A DNA stretch of 64,000 nucleotides from an uncultured SAR116 cluster alpha proteobacterium. Its GTDB lineage: Bacteria > Pseudomonadota > Alphaproteobacteria > Puniceispirillales > GCA-002684695. The stretch lies in NCBI GenBank assembly GCA_902612965.1, contig CACMFN010000003.1:118256-182255 (forward strand). The letters are read 5' to 3'. A model generated the notes under the pieces. That model searched no databases and was not told the origin of the DNA. It saw nothing but the letters and a program-made list of their open reading frames with translations. A program made the translations under genes and the position numbers. Shown here piece after piece: positions 44,495-53,402 of this stretch; position 1 is the first letter of the stretch; the number at the start of each line of letters is the position of its first letter.

Positions 44495-45925
44495 ATGATA
44501 AATCAGGAAAGTATAATAGGATTGATTGAAAAAAAAAAAGAAATATTTACGAGCCTTTCAGATCGAGTTTTTGATACGCCTGAGACTCTATTTATGGAGT
44601 ATAAATCAGTAAAAGAACATATTAATTGTCTTGAAGCAGAAGGCTTTAAAATTACAAAAAATCTTTGTAATATGCCTACTGCTGTTATGGGAGAGGCAGG
44701 TGATAAAGGACCAATAATAGCTTTTCTTGGCGAATTTGATGCTTTGCCTGGTTTAAGCCAGATGCCTTTTGAAGCTCAACCAAGTCCAGTAACCAAAAAT
44801 GGGAATGGCCATGGTTGTGGGCATAACTTACTAGGAGCAGCTTCATTATTAGCAGCAAGTGCTGTGAAAGATTGGATAAGTTTAAAAAAGATAAATGGGC
44901 AAATTCGATATTATGGTTGCCCTGCTGAAGAGGGAGGAGCAGCGAAAACATATATGGCTCGTGAAGGTGTATTTAAAGATGTGGATATTGCAATATCATG
45001 GCACCCAGCAACTTTTAATGCTGTTAATAGACCTATCTCACTTGCTAACACAAGGATAGACTTTATGTTCTCAGGAAAAGCAGCTCATGCTGCAGCTGCA
45101 CCTCATTTAGGACGAAGTGCACTCGATGCAGTAGAACTTATGAATGTTGGCGCAAATTATCTTAGGGAACATATGCCAAGTACGGCCAGGGTGCATTATT
45201 CATATTTAAATTCTGGTGGGAATTCTGTAAATGTAATCCCTGATAAAGCTGCCGTACGATATCTAATTCGTGCTTCTGATCTTAAACAACTTTGGAACTT
45301 AGTAGAAAGAGTTGAAAAAATTGCTGAGGGTGCCTCATTAATGACTGAGACCTCAGTTAGTAAAAAGATTTTTTCTGGAGTATCGAATTTACTTGGAAAC
45401 CGGATTTTGGAAAAAGTAATGCAGGAGCAATTTGAAAGACTGGGACCAGTCATCTTCAATATGGAAGATCATTCTTTTGCGAACAAGATACGGGAGACTC
45501 TAACTTCTCATGAAATTGCCTCTAGTTTTGATCGTATTGATATGAAGACACCAAAAAATTTGACTTTTTGTGATTTTGTAGCACCACTTGATGGCAATAG
45601 CGAATATGGTGTTGGCTCTACTGATGTAGGTGATGTCAGTTGGAATGTACCTACAGTTCAGGCTAGAGTTGCAACATGTGCAGTTGGAACGCCTTTTCAC
45701 ACTTGGCAACTAGTCGCTCAAGGTAAGTCAAAGGCAGCCCATAAGGGCATGGTGCATGCAGCAAAAATTATGGCTCTAACAGCCATAGAGCTTTTAAAAA
45801 ATTCGGCTCTTATTCATAGAGCTAAACAGGAACATCTGGAAAAGATCAAGGAAACACCATACCGTTGTCCTATCCCTCTAGATGTAAGTCCTCCTATTAT
45901 AATGCAAAGTCATAGCGACGAATAA
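44495..45925 (+). CDS. M20 family amidohydrolase (AbgB-like)
   Basis: A zinc-dependent amidohydrolase of 476 residues close to p-aminobenzoyl-glutamate hydrolase subunit B and similar aminoacylases. Landmarks: FLGEFDALPGLSQ near residue 77, GHGCGHNLLGAASLLAA near 106 (metal ligands), CPAEEGGAAK near 150, SWHPATFN near 170 and FSGKAAHAAAAPHLGRSALDA near 190. A late VGSTDVGDVSW near 375 and a C-terminal TPFHTWQLVAQGKS are AbgB-like. It follows the dppC fragment and may have served a peptide-uptake operon. Codon use is less AT-rich than in the neighbouring core genes. Confidence 0.9.
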   Translation: MINQESIIGLIEKKKEIFTSLSDRVFDTPETLFMEYKSVKEHINCLEAEGFKITKNLCNMPTAVMGEAGDKGPIIAFLGEFDALPGLSQMPFEAQPSPVTKNGNGHGCGHNLLGAASLLAASAVKDWISLKKINGQIRYYGCPAEEGGAAKTYMAREGVFKDVDIAISWHPATFNAVNRPISLANTRIDFMFSGKAAHAAAAPHLGRSALDAVELMNVGANYLREHMPSTARVHYSYLNSGGNSVNVIPDKAAVRYLIRASDLKQLWNLVERVEKIAEGASLMTETSVSKKIFSGVSNLLGNRILEKVMQEQFERLGPVIFNMEDHSFANKIRETLTSHEIASSFDRIDMKTPKNLTFCDFVAPLDGNSEYGVGSTDVGDVSWNVPTVQARVATCAVGTPFHTWQLVAQGKSKAAHKGMVHAAKIMALTAIELLKNSALIHRAKQEHLEKIKETPYRCPIPLDVSPPIIMQSHSDE

Positions 45926-46375
45926 TGAACCAAATTATGTAAACCATAATTAAAGCTATAGGTGATAAAAGGATATTTTAAGTACCTGTATCTTTTAGAG
46001 ATTTTTTGACCAGTTTTTTGAATTATTTAAATAACAAGCTCTACTGGGAAAGCTAAAATAAGGATTTTAAGAGGGTGAGTAAATTCCTGAGACTAGAAAC
46101 GATTATAATTAGCCTGAAAAACCTAAAAAGAATAAAAAGAAGTTTATTATAAGATTATGGATAATTTTTATTTCTTGAAGAGTCATAGGTTAGTTTTTTG
46201 TTGAATTTAATTTTCTTTTGGGTTTCTATAAAATTACGGGAACGTTGATTTTTAAAGTTGCTGTGCTGTGAAGTCTCATGGACGTTAACTAAAGAGACTT
46301 TAGTAAGTAAGAATTAAAACAAGCTCTTTAAGATTTATTAAAACCGTCAAATATTAACGATATAATGGAGGTACC
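45926..46375. other. 450-base intergenic region with an inverted repeat upstream of tctC
   Basis: No gene can be supported here. The notable sites are an inverted repeat, AAGTCTC at 46271-46277 and GAGACTT at 46294-46300 with 16 bases between, that could be an operator, and a strong Shine-Dalgarno (GGAGG) before the tctC start. Stretches look like eroded coding sequence, but none is identifiable. Confidence 0.5.
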
Positions 46376-47314
46376 ATGTATAAATTTTTAATTACCTTAT
46401 TAGCTCCTTTACTATTCCTCTGCATGCCTTCTTTTGCAGACTTTCCAGAAAAAAATGTTGTTTACCAAATTACTTTCGCAGCAGGTGGAGGATCAGATGT
46501 TAGGGCGCGTCACCAACAACCTTATCTTGAAAAGGAACTTGGTAAGAAGATTGTTATTCAGTATAAACCTGGAGCAGGTGGATCTATTGGTTGGGCTAAC
46601 TTAGTTAAGCAAAAAGCTGATGGCTACTTTATGTCAGGGATCAATATTCCTCATATTATTTTACAACCATTGGCTCGAGAGCCTGGTTATGAGACAGAAG
46701 AAATCATACCCGTTGTTCTATTTCAACAAATACCTTTCGGTTTAACAGTTCTTCAAGACTCTCCGTTTAAAACTTTGGATGATCTTATTAACTACGCTAA
46801 GGAAAATCCTGGCGCACTCACGATTGGTGGTTCAGGGACTTGGGATGCAACGCATATAGCTAACTTGCAATTTGATATGATGGCTGGAATCGAAACAACT
46901 TATGTCCCGCATAAAGGAGGTAAACCAAAACAGACTGCACTACTCGGTGGACACACAATGGCGAGTTGGTTTGGTCCTAATGAAAAAATGCCTCATGGTG
47001 ATAAGGTAAGGACCCTCGCATATGCTACCGAGAAACCAATACAGGTAAGTCCTGATGTACCTACTTTTAAATCATATGGATACCCACTTTACTCCTCTGT
47101 TTATCATGGAGTTGGTGTACCAAAGGGAACACCTGAGGAACATATAAAGGTACTTGAAAAAGCATTCCTTAAAATTGCTGGTCTTAACGAAACTAAGGAA
47201 GTTAAGTTGAAAGTTGGTATTATGCCAATCGCACTTGACTCTGCATCGTCACAAAAACTAATTGCTGAAAAAAAGGTTGCGTGGGAACCAATCGTCAAGA
47301 AGTTCGTTCAATAG
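46376..47314 (+). CDS. Tripartite tricarboxylate transporter substrate-binding protein (TctC family)
   Basis: A periplasmic receptor of 312 residues with a signal peptide (residues 1-21, ending in PSFA). The mature part shows ITFAAGGGSDVRAR near residue 32 (ligand-binding loop), KPGAGGSIGWANL near 64, TIGGSGTWDATHIA near 150 and YVPHKGGKPKQTALLGGH near 178, all typical of TctC/Bug receptors. It would bind a carboxylate and deliver it to the TctAB permease encoded 35 bases downstream. The exact ligand is unknown. It lies in the tRNA-Arg-linked accessory region. Confidence 0.92.
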   Translation: MYKFLITLLAPLLFLCMPSFADFPEKNVVYQITFAAGGGSDVRARHQQPYLEKELGKKIVIQYKPGAGGSIGWANLVKQKADGYFMSGINIPHIILQPLAREPGYETEEIIPVVLFQQIPFGLTVLQDSPFKTLDDLINYAKENPGALTIGGSGTWDATHIANLQFDMMAGIETTYVPHKGGKPKQTALLGGHTMASWFGPNEKMPHGDKVRTLAYATEKPIQVSPDVPTFKSYGYPLYSSVYHGVGVPKGTPEEHIKVLEKAFLKIAGLNETKEVKLKVGIMPIALDSASSQKLIAEKKVAWEPIVKKFVQ

Positions 47315-47349
47315 AAATATGACGATAAATTAACACGTAATAATTTTAG

Positions 47350-49329
47350 GTGTTTGAAGGGATAATCAACGGCTTGTTTCATGCCCTCGAGGGATGGAAT
47401 TTGCTGTTGATTATTTTTGGTACTTTTTTAGGAATTGTTTTTGGATCCATGCCTGGTCTCACAGCCACAATGGGTCTAGCCTTGTTAGTTCCATTTACTT
47501 TTGGAATGGAGCCAGCTGCAGGGCTAATAATGCTTGCTGGTATTTATGTTGGAGCAATGTATGCAGATGCCATACCAGCAATCTTAATTAACACGCCCGG
47601 TACTCCAGCAGCGATCGCAACGACATTCGATGGATTTCCATTGGCTCAGAAAGGGAAAGCTCAGCAAGCGTTAGTGACTGCAGCATTTGCTTCATTTATT
47701 GGCAGTGTAATTGCTAATATAGTCCTTGCGACATTAGCAGAACCGCTTGCAGAATTATCGCTGAAATTTGGTCCGCCAGAGTATTTTTGGCTTGGAATTT
47801 TTGGTCTTACTATAATTTCTGTTCTCTCAAGTGGAAGTTTACTAAAAGGTTATCTGACGGGTTTTATTGGTCTAATTCTTTCTGCCGTTGGCATGGCTTC
47901 ACTATCTGGAGATGCGAGACTTACTTTTGGATTTCCAGAGTTGCAAAGTGGAATATCTTTAGCTGGAGCATTAATTGGATTTTTCTGTTTGCCAGAAATT
48001 CTCTCTACGATAATTGGTAAAGGGCAAGACAATTACACAGGGGAAAAAATTCGCCCTAGTCTAAAAATTCTTTTTGCGACTATCTTTGATCTTTTAAAGA
48101 TGCCGTTTTTATTGATCCGATCAGCTTTGATAGGACTGGTTGTAGGGATAGCACCTGGTGCTGGCGGTAACATAGCTAGCATGGTCTCTTATAGTGAGGC
48201 TACCCGATGGGATAAGAACCCTGAAGAATTTGGAAAAGGAACAATAAGGGGGGTGGCTGCATCAGAGGCAGCAAACAGTGCGATGGCACCAGGATCATTA
48301 ATCCCTCTTTTGACACTTGGGATACCGGGGTCACCACCTGCCGCTATAATACTTGGCGCTCTAATGTTGCATGGAATGCAACCCGGTGTAGATCTCTTTG
48401 CAACTTATGGAGGGATTACTTATACATTTATGATGGGATTATTTGTGGCAGCTTTTGCTATATTAATTTTTGGATCACTTGGGTCTTTTTTGTTTAGCCT
48501 ATTGATAAATATTCCCGCAAAATCACTTGCGCCTATCATCCTTTTAATGACAGTTCTTGGTTCATATGCAATACGAAATAATCTTCTTGATGTTTGGGTT
48601 ATGCTGATATTTGGTGGTATTGGTTTTTTTCTTAATAAGCTTTCCTACCATCCAGCACCACTTGTGCTGGGTTTTATTTTAGGGCCCTATATCGAAGAAG
48701 GCCTGGTCCAATCAACAATGATAGGTGGTGCGAAAGGGGGAGTAGTATTCTATATGATAAGTAGTCCTATAAGCATAGTGCTTATAGGGTTATGCGTAAT
48801 TACTGCCTTGTGGCCTATTCTGTTCAGAAGACGTGTTCTAAAAAATCAAAACACGGAAGAACAAGAAACAAGTCATGGCGCACTTAATGCTGACGTAGTG
48901 ATGGGTTTAATTACTCTTTGCATGACAGCGATTGTCGCATGGTCAATTGTTGATTTAAGTTTTTATGGGGTTCTTTTCGTTAACTTTTGCGTGTATTGTA
49001 CAGCTATCTTGGGAATTGCGATTATCTTAAAAGGTTTTTTTACACCAAAAAAAATCAATATATTTTTTAATGTAGAGGAACAAAATCGAGTAATTGTAGG
49101 TTTTTTAATTATAGCTGGATTTATTTTATTTATTCAATTTGTTGGTTTTTATATAAGCAGTGCCATTTTTATATTATTAATGAGCTCGTTTCTCAATAAA
49201 GAAAAAATGAATTTAAAAAATATTTTAATATCCTTTTGTCAGTCCATTGTAATAACTACTTTGGCTTATTATTTATTTGTTGATATTCTCTATGTTCCAT
49301 TGCCTACTGGAATATTGTTAAACACTTAG
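47350..49329 (+). CDS. Tripartite tricarboxylate transporter permease, TctA fused to TctB
   Basis: A 659-residue membrane protein. Residues 1-500 are TctA: GTFLGIVFGSMPGLTATMGL near 23, AILINTPGTPAA near 75, GIAPGAGGNIASMVSYSEA near 267 and a second LTLGIPGSPPAAI near 321. After a polar linker (NQNTEEQETSHG near 500-512) come four further helices typical of TctB (DUF1468), ending in FVDILYVPLPTGIL. TctA and TctB are usually separate genes (TctA about 500, TctB about 150 residues), so this is a fusion in the order A-B. Start is GTG 47350. It works with the TctC receptor upstream. Confidence 0.9.
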   Translation: MFEGIINGLFHALEGWNLLLIIFGTFLGIVFGSMPGLTATMGLALLVPFTFGMEPAAGLIMLAGIYVGAMYADAIPAILINTPGTPAAIATTFDGFPLAQKGKAQQALVTAAFASFIGSVIANIVLATLAEPLAELSLKFGPPEYFWLGIFGLTIISVLSSGSLLKGYLTGFIGLILSAVGMASLSGDARLTFGFPELQSGISLAGALIGFFCLPEILSTIIGKGQDNYTGEKIRPSLKILFATIFDLLKMPFLLIRSALIGLVVGIAPGAGGNIASMVSYSEATRWDKNPEEFGKGTIRGVAASEAANSAMAPGSLIPLLTLGIPGSPPAAIILGALMLHGMQPGVDLFATYGGITYTFMMGLFVAAFAILIFGSLGSFLFSLLINIPAKSLAPIILLMTVLGSYAIRNNLLDVWVMLIFGGIGFFLNKLSYHPAPLVLGFILGPYIEEGLVQSTMIGGAKGGVVFYMISSPISIVLIGLCVITALWPILFRRRVLKNQNTEEQETSHGALNADVVMGLITLCMTAIVAWSIVDLSFYGVLFVNFCVYCTAILGIAIILKGFFTPKKINIFFNVEEQNRVIVGFLIIAGFILFIQFVGFYISSAIFILLMSSFLNKEKMNLKNILISFCQSIVITTLAYYLFVDILYVPLPTGILLNT

Positions 49330-49578
49330 TCCCATAAACACACTATTAAATTTAATTAAAATATTTCATCCAAAGTGGGTTATGACAGAGATACGTTTTT
49401 GGTTACGAATATTCAAGAAAACATAGATTTGGTCAAAACAAAACTTACTAATTTTGATTTTGATGGAAAACTTCTTTAAGAATGGAATTGCACTTACATC
49501 ATTCTAGAAAATAATGGTCAATGGTTAATATCATTTGGTACCACTGATTATAAAAAAACAAATTGGAAGGAATGAAGA

Positions 49579-49772
49579 AAAACAACCCCATACTTTTGAA
49601 AGTATGGAGTTGTTTTGGAGAAAAGTAGTATTTCGGGAGGAATATATATAATTTATAGAAATGATTTGTGAGATATACCATAATCATTATTTCATACTTT
49701 CTTTAACAAAGTTGCATTTAAAAGACATTATTTTATACGTTCCTTGACTAAATTGCATTTTCAAGATTTCTA
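49579..49772 (-). repeat. Structured ~200-nt repeat, copy C (inverted)
   Basis: On the minus strand this matches copies A and B. TGCAA anchors begin at 49757 and 49716, again exactly 41 bases apart, followed by GTCAAGGAA and AAAGTATGAAATAATG elements and a TATGGTATATCT block shared with copy B. The terminal hairpin pairs 49581-49593 with 49602-49614, GTATGGGGTTGTT closing it on the minus strand, and extends into flanking A/T pairs that leave a T-run. It lies 21 kb from the other copies and lacks the GTCTAG closing stem, so the conserved core is the two units plus the hairpin. Confidence 0.6.
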
Positions 49773-49912
49773 TTCAGGGTTACTTTACTATTTCTTAATA
49801 GTTCATTTCATTGGAATAAAAACCTTATGAGATACTTTTACATATTCATACTAACTCTTTTTTTTATATTTTTTAAAAAAGAAGGATACGCAAAAACAGA
49901 AAATAGTTAAAT

Positions 49913-49987
49913 AAATATACATTAATTGTCATGTTTGGTGATCAATTGTTAGATAACAATTTACACTTTTTAGACAAAGAAAAATGA
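49913..49987 (+). pseudogene. Fragment resembling the N-terminus of a photolyase-related (FeS-BCP type) protein
   Basis: The frame reads KYTLIVMFGDQLLDNNLHFL and stops at 49985-49987. A strand followed by the GDQL motif is how photolyase-related proteins of the PF04244 type begin. The rest of the gene is absent or shifted. Only about 25 codons support this, so the call is tentative. Confidence 0.3.
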
Positions 49988-50371
49988 AAATATTTTGCCA
50001 ACAGAATGAACAATCATCCACCAATACCCAATAAGGAAGGTAAGTTAGAAAAAATGAATGCTTATTGTAAATTTATTAACATTTCAATAGAAATTCCAAA
50101 ATTAAAAACACAACAAATTTGATGTCTCCCCCAAAACTGCCAACTATGGGCGCTTATAAAGGTGATTAAGTGAATATATTATTCATTGCTATGTAAAGTT
50201 AATTTTCTTAAAATAATCAAATTGGCCAGGGGCATTCAGGTGCAAGAAAAGAGAAAAATAAATTTTTTTATCTTATCATTATTATGTTAGTTTTAGAAAA
50301 GTTTGGCTTTGATTGGATAACAGCAATTAAGTTGGTCTAATGGACGGCTAAAAATTAAGGATTAAAGAAAA

Positions 50372-51289
50372 ATGGATCAAGGATCATTAAAATTAATCGG
50401 CAATACTCCATTAGTAAGGTTACAAAATATTAAAATACCAAATGATGTTGAAATATGGTTAAAGTATGAGGCTGGAAATCCAACTGGATCGTATAAAGAT
50501 AGAATGGCTTTAAGTGTATTAACGACAGCTATAAATAATGGAGTTATAAAAAAAGGAGACCGTATAATAGAATACACAGGAGGAAGCACTGGATCCTCTA
50601 TAGCTTTTGTTTCTGCTTCTTTAGGACTGAATTTTACAGCTATTTTTTCTGATGCTTTTTCTGATTCAAAAAGACAAACTATGGAAGCATTTGGAGCAAA
50701 TGTTATAATTGTAGAAAGTGAAGGAAAGGGTATTACACCTGAACTTATTCAAAAAATGAAGAAACAGGCATACATATTATCGGAAGAAAAAAATTCTTTT
50801 TATGTCGATCAATTTGGCTCAAAAAATGTCTTAAAAGGTTATCTTCCTATGGGGAAAGAAATCAAAAGAGAATTAGAGGGGATAGATGTATTCTGTGCTT
50901 CAGTTGGAACTGGAGGTGCTATTATGGGAACTTGGCAAGGCTTAGATAATACTGATATTAGATTAGTTGCTTTTGAGCCTCTTCAGTCACCATTTCTTTC
51001 AACTGGAAAAGGTGGGCCGCATAAAGTTGAGGGAATTGGTGTTGGATTTGAACCACCTTTTTTAGATAGAAATGTTCTAAATGAAATTAGATGTATAGAT
51101 CAAGAAGATGCTTTTAAGATGTGCAGAACTCTCTCTAAAGAGGAGGGTTTATTTTGTGGTGGCTCAACTGGAATGAATGTTTGTGGAGCTCTTGAAATTG
51201 CTAAAAATTTAAAAAAAGGGGGCAAAATAGTCACTTTAGCATGTGACAATGGTTTAAAATATCTAAATAGTCATATTTATAATCTTTAA
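50372..51289 (+). CDS. Cysteine-synthase-like PLP enzyme
   Basis: A fold-type II PLP enzyme of 305 residues of the cysteine synthase/cystathionine beta-synthase family. IGNTPLVRL is near residue 8, the PLP lysine in PTGSYKDRMA near 43, the substrate loop EYTGGSTGSSIA near 67, and SVGTGGAIMGTWQGL near 178 for phosphate binding. The substrate loop reads TGGSTGSS, against TSGNTGIA in standard CysK, so the acceptor may differ from O-acetylserine. It is monocistronic and marks the return to core-like sequence after the decay zone. Confidence 0.87.
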   Translation: MDQGSLKLIGNTPLVRLQNIKIPNDVEIWLKYEAGNPTGSYKDRMALSVLTTAINNGVIKKGDRIIEYTGGSTGSSIAFVSASLGLNFTAIFSDAFSDSKRQTMEAFGANVIIVESEGKGITPELIQKMKKQAYILSEEKNSFYVDQFGSKNVLKGYLPMGKEIKRELEGIDVFCASVGTGGAIMGTWQGLDNTDIRLVAFEPLQSPFLSTGKGGPHKVEGIGVGFEPPFLDRNVLNEIRCIDQEDAFKMCRTLSKEEGLFCGGSTGMNVCGALEIAKNLKKGGKIVTLACDNGLKYLNSHIYNL

Positions 51290-51471
51290 TATATTTAAAT
51301 CAAAATTTTAAAATAAAGTTCCTTAGTAAATTTCATAAAACTAAATAAATTTTAAAATGTATTAAAATTATATTTAAAATAATATCCTAATTAACTATTA
51401 AAGTATATTTTAATGCTTTAAATAATAAAATTGTTTGTCTTTTTATTCAATATACAAAAAAAGGAGTGCTA

Positions 51472-51867
51472 ATGTTTAATTTATTTTTAGGAATTATTTT
51501 ATTTATAGGGTTAATAGTTTTCGCGATTTTTTCTGGTGGCTCTATCGAAACTTTTATGGATATGCCATCACTAATAATTGTTGTTGTAGGAGCTTTAATT
51601 TATTCATTTTCTTCAGGTGGTGACGCTACTGACAGATTGGATAATTTTGGTGTCGGCGCAGTCAGAATGGGCTGGATCGGATTTATAATTGGTATGGTTT
51701 TAATGGCTAACGGTAAAATTATCCTAGATATGGAGAGGTTTAGTTCAGCCTTTGCAGTGGCTATACTTCCAATATTTTTTGGATATTTCTTTCAAATAAT
51801 CACTAATATGATTGTTTACAGACTTAAAACTAATAAATTTGATGATGAATTAAAAGAAGAAGATTAA
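51472..51867 (+). CDS. Short MotA-like membrane protein
   Basis: A protein of about 131 residues with four hydrophobic segments. Its first part, FAIFSGGSIETFMDMPSLII with a following G-G/S-rich turn, closely resembles the first two helices of MotA. The later pair (GWIGFIIGMVLMANG and AFAVAILPIFFGYFFQII) resembles MotA helices 3 and 4. The large cytoplasmic domain of MotA (a protein of about 250-290 residues) is missing. It may be a compact paralogue rather than a stator subunit. ATG 51472 is preceded by AAGGAG at ideal spacing; a GTG at 51466 is in frame. No motB is adjacent. Confidence 0.6.
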   Translation: MFNLFLGIILFIGLIVFAIFSGGSIETFMDMPSLIIVVVGALIYSFSSGGDATDRLDNFGVGAVRMGWIGFIIGMVLMANGKIILDMERFSSAFAVAILPIFFGYFFQIITNMIVYRLKTNKFDDELKEED

Positions 51868-51875
51868 AGTTAAAA

Positions 51876-51902
51876 AAGTGATCACATACTTTGTGATCAC
51901 TT
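51876..51902 (+). terminator. Terminator-like hairpin after the MotA-like gene
   Basis: AAGTGATCACA and TGTGATCACTT form a perfect 11-bp stem with a 5-base loop, 9 bases after the stop. The T-run after it is weak (TTAAAT), so efficiency is uncertain. Confidence 0.65.
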
Positions 51903-51930
51903 AAATAATATTAGTTATTTTTTATTAGTG

Positions 51931-52689
51931 ATGAGATTATTTACATTTAATATATTTTTTATTTTTTTTATTATGCCAGCGCTTGCACATAATGAAGTGA
52001 GGATTTACAAGCAAGGCAATTTCAACTGTATAAGTTCTAACGGTTCTCCAAACCATGAAATTGGTGAATTTCCTACTAAAGGAAATCCTAATAAATTTAA
52101 AGCCCAAAAAATAAATTATTGCTATCCAAATAACCCTATAAAGAAAAGAACATTTAATAATAGAGCTTCAACTGTTGGTATTACTCTTACTGGCATTCCA
52201 ATTAGACCAGGAACTGCAGACTGGTATGATGCATCTTCACCAAGATTACACAGTAGAAACAAATCCTCAGGATGGAACCTTGAAGCAATTACACCAAATA
52301 GAAAAATCTTTGGTATCGATGAAAATAACGCTCATGTAGATAACAAAGGTCTTTATCATTATCACGGCATGCCAAAAGCTTTACAAAATTTTAATGGAAA
52401 AACGTTAATAGGATATGCTGCTGATGGATATGAAATTCACTATGTTGGTAAAAATCAAGTATCTTCTTGGGTAATAAAAAAAGGGAAAAGAAATACATCA
52501 CCTTTTGGAGAATATGATGGTAGTTATTTTCAAGATTATATTTTTGAAGAAGGTCACGGCACTTTGGATAGATGTAATGGTGGAACATTAAATGGAAAAT
52601 ATGTGTATTTTGCAACAGATGAATTTCCTTTCTTTCCAAGATGTCATTGGGGAAATGTAAGTAAAGATTTTATTCTTAAAGGGGGATAA
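51931..52689 (+). CDS. Secreted YHYH domain protein
   Basis: A protein of about 252 residues with a signal peptide (hydrophobic residues 4-17, then PALA). The hallmark YHYHG is near residue 150 (GLYHYHGMPKAL), preceded by HVDNKG and followed by LIGYAADGYEIHY, the conserved core of the YHYH family, which may bind a metal. Function is not established. I use the ATG at 51931; the preceding GTG is also in frame. It is 9 bases before a GST gene on the same strand. Confidence 0.85.
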   Translation: MRLFTFNIFFIFFIMPALAHNEVRIYKQGNFNCISSNGSPNHEIGEFPTKGNPNKFKAQKINYCYPNNPIKKRTFNNRASTVGITLTGIPIRPGTADWYDASSPRLHSRNKSSGWNLEAITPNRKIFGIDENNAHVDNKGLYHYHGMPKALQNFNGKTLIGYAADGYEIHYVGKNQVSSWVIKKGKRNTSPFGEYDGSYFQDYIFEEGHGTLDRCNGGTLNGKYVYFATDEFPFFPRCHWGNVSKDFILKGG

Positions 52690-52698
52690 AAAACTATT

Positions 52699-53379
52699 AT
52701 GGATAAACCTGATTTAAAACTAATTTATTTTAAACTTAGAGCTTTAGCTGAAACGCCACAAATGATGATGAAATTTGGTGGATTAAATTATAGTTATATA
52801 ATGGCTGAAGATTTTTTTAAAAAACCATGGGAAGAAGCTAAAAACCATACTCCATTTAATCAACTTCCCTTGCTTATAGTTAATAATACTACTGAAATTT
52901 GGCAAAGTAATTCTATCGTAAGATTTTTAGCGCCTCTTACTGGAACAATGCCAAATGATAGATTAGTGGCTGCTCAAGTTGATTCAATATTTGAAAGTAC
53001 GCATGAATTATTTTTCCCGTTAAACCCAACAGTTAATGTTGTTACGGGTGTGCAACATAATGCACTAAAAAAACAATTCCTAGAAATGTTTCCAAGGAAA
53101 TTAAAAAATTTCTCAAGGCAGTTTGAAAGGTTATCAGATGGTCCATTCTTTTTTGGTAAAACACCATACTATTGTGATTTTTCAGCCTACCATCATTTTT
53201 CATTAGCTAAAATTCTTGATCCAGAGGTTTTAAATGGGTATTCGAGGGTCACATCTTTTATGAAGGCATTTGAAAAACTTCCAAAAGTAGATGAATATCT
53301 TGAAAAAAGGCCTGAAATTATTGATGTTGGAACTAGCCCTAAATTAATCATAGACGGCATTGAATATGAAACTGGATAG
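52699..53379 (+). CDS. Glutathione S-transferase-like protein (sigma-type)
   Basis: A 226-residue protein. The thioredoxin-like N-domain has the sigma-class pattern KLIYFKLRALAETPQMMMKF at the start, FNQLPLLIV near 53 and the S-N-S-I-V-R-F segment near 73, where glutathione is held. The helical C-domain contains PFFFGKTPYYCDFSAYHHF near 150. It follows the YHYH gene by 9 bases and may share its transcript. The substrate is unknown. Confidence 0.82.
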   Translation: MDKPDLKLIYFKLRALAETPQMMMKFGGLNYSYIMAEDFFKKPWEEAKNHTPFNQLPLLIVNNTTEIWQSNSIVRFLAPLTGTMPNDRLVAAQVDSIFESTHELFFPLNPTVNVVTGVQHNALKKQFLEMFPRKLKNFSRQFERLSDGPFFFGKTPYYCDFSAYHHFSLAKILDPEVLNGYSRVTSFMKAFEKLPKVDEYLEKRPEIIDVGTSPKLIIDGIEYETG

Positions 53380-53402
53380 TAATAATTCTTTTTAGTATTT
53401 AT

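Larger units (their letters stand above)
49330..50371. other. 1-kb decay zone with broken reading frames
   Basis: No intact gene is present. Short stretches look like remnants of coding sequence: TDYKKTNWKE ending near 49578, an isolated signal-peptide-like frame at 49827-49910 (MRYFYIFILTLFFIFF start, stop after 27 codons) and a photolyase-related fragment at 49913-49987. Further fragments continue to about 50130. Copy C of the structured repeat family sits at 49579-49772. This is the probable right end of the accessory region that begins after tRNA-Arg. Confidence 0.55.
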
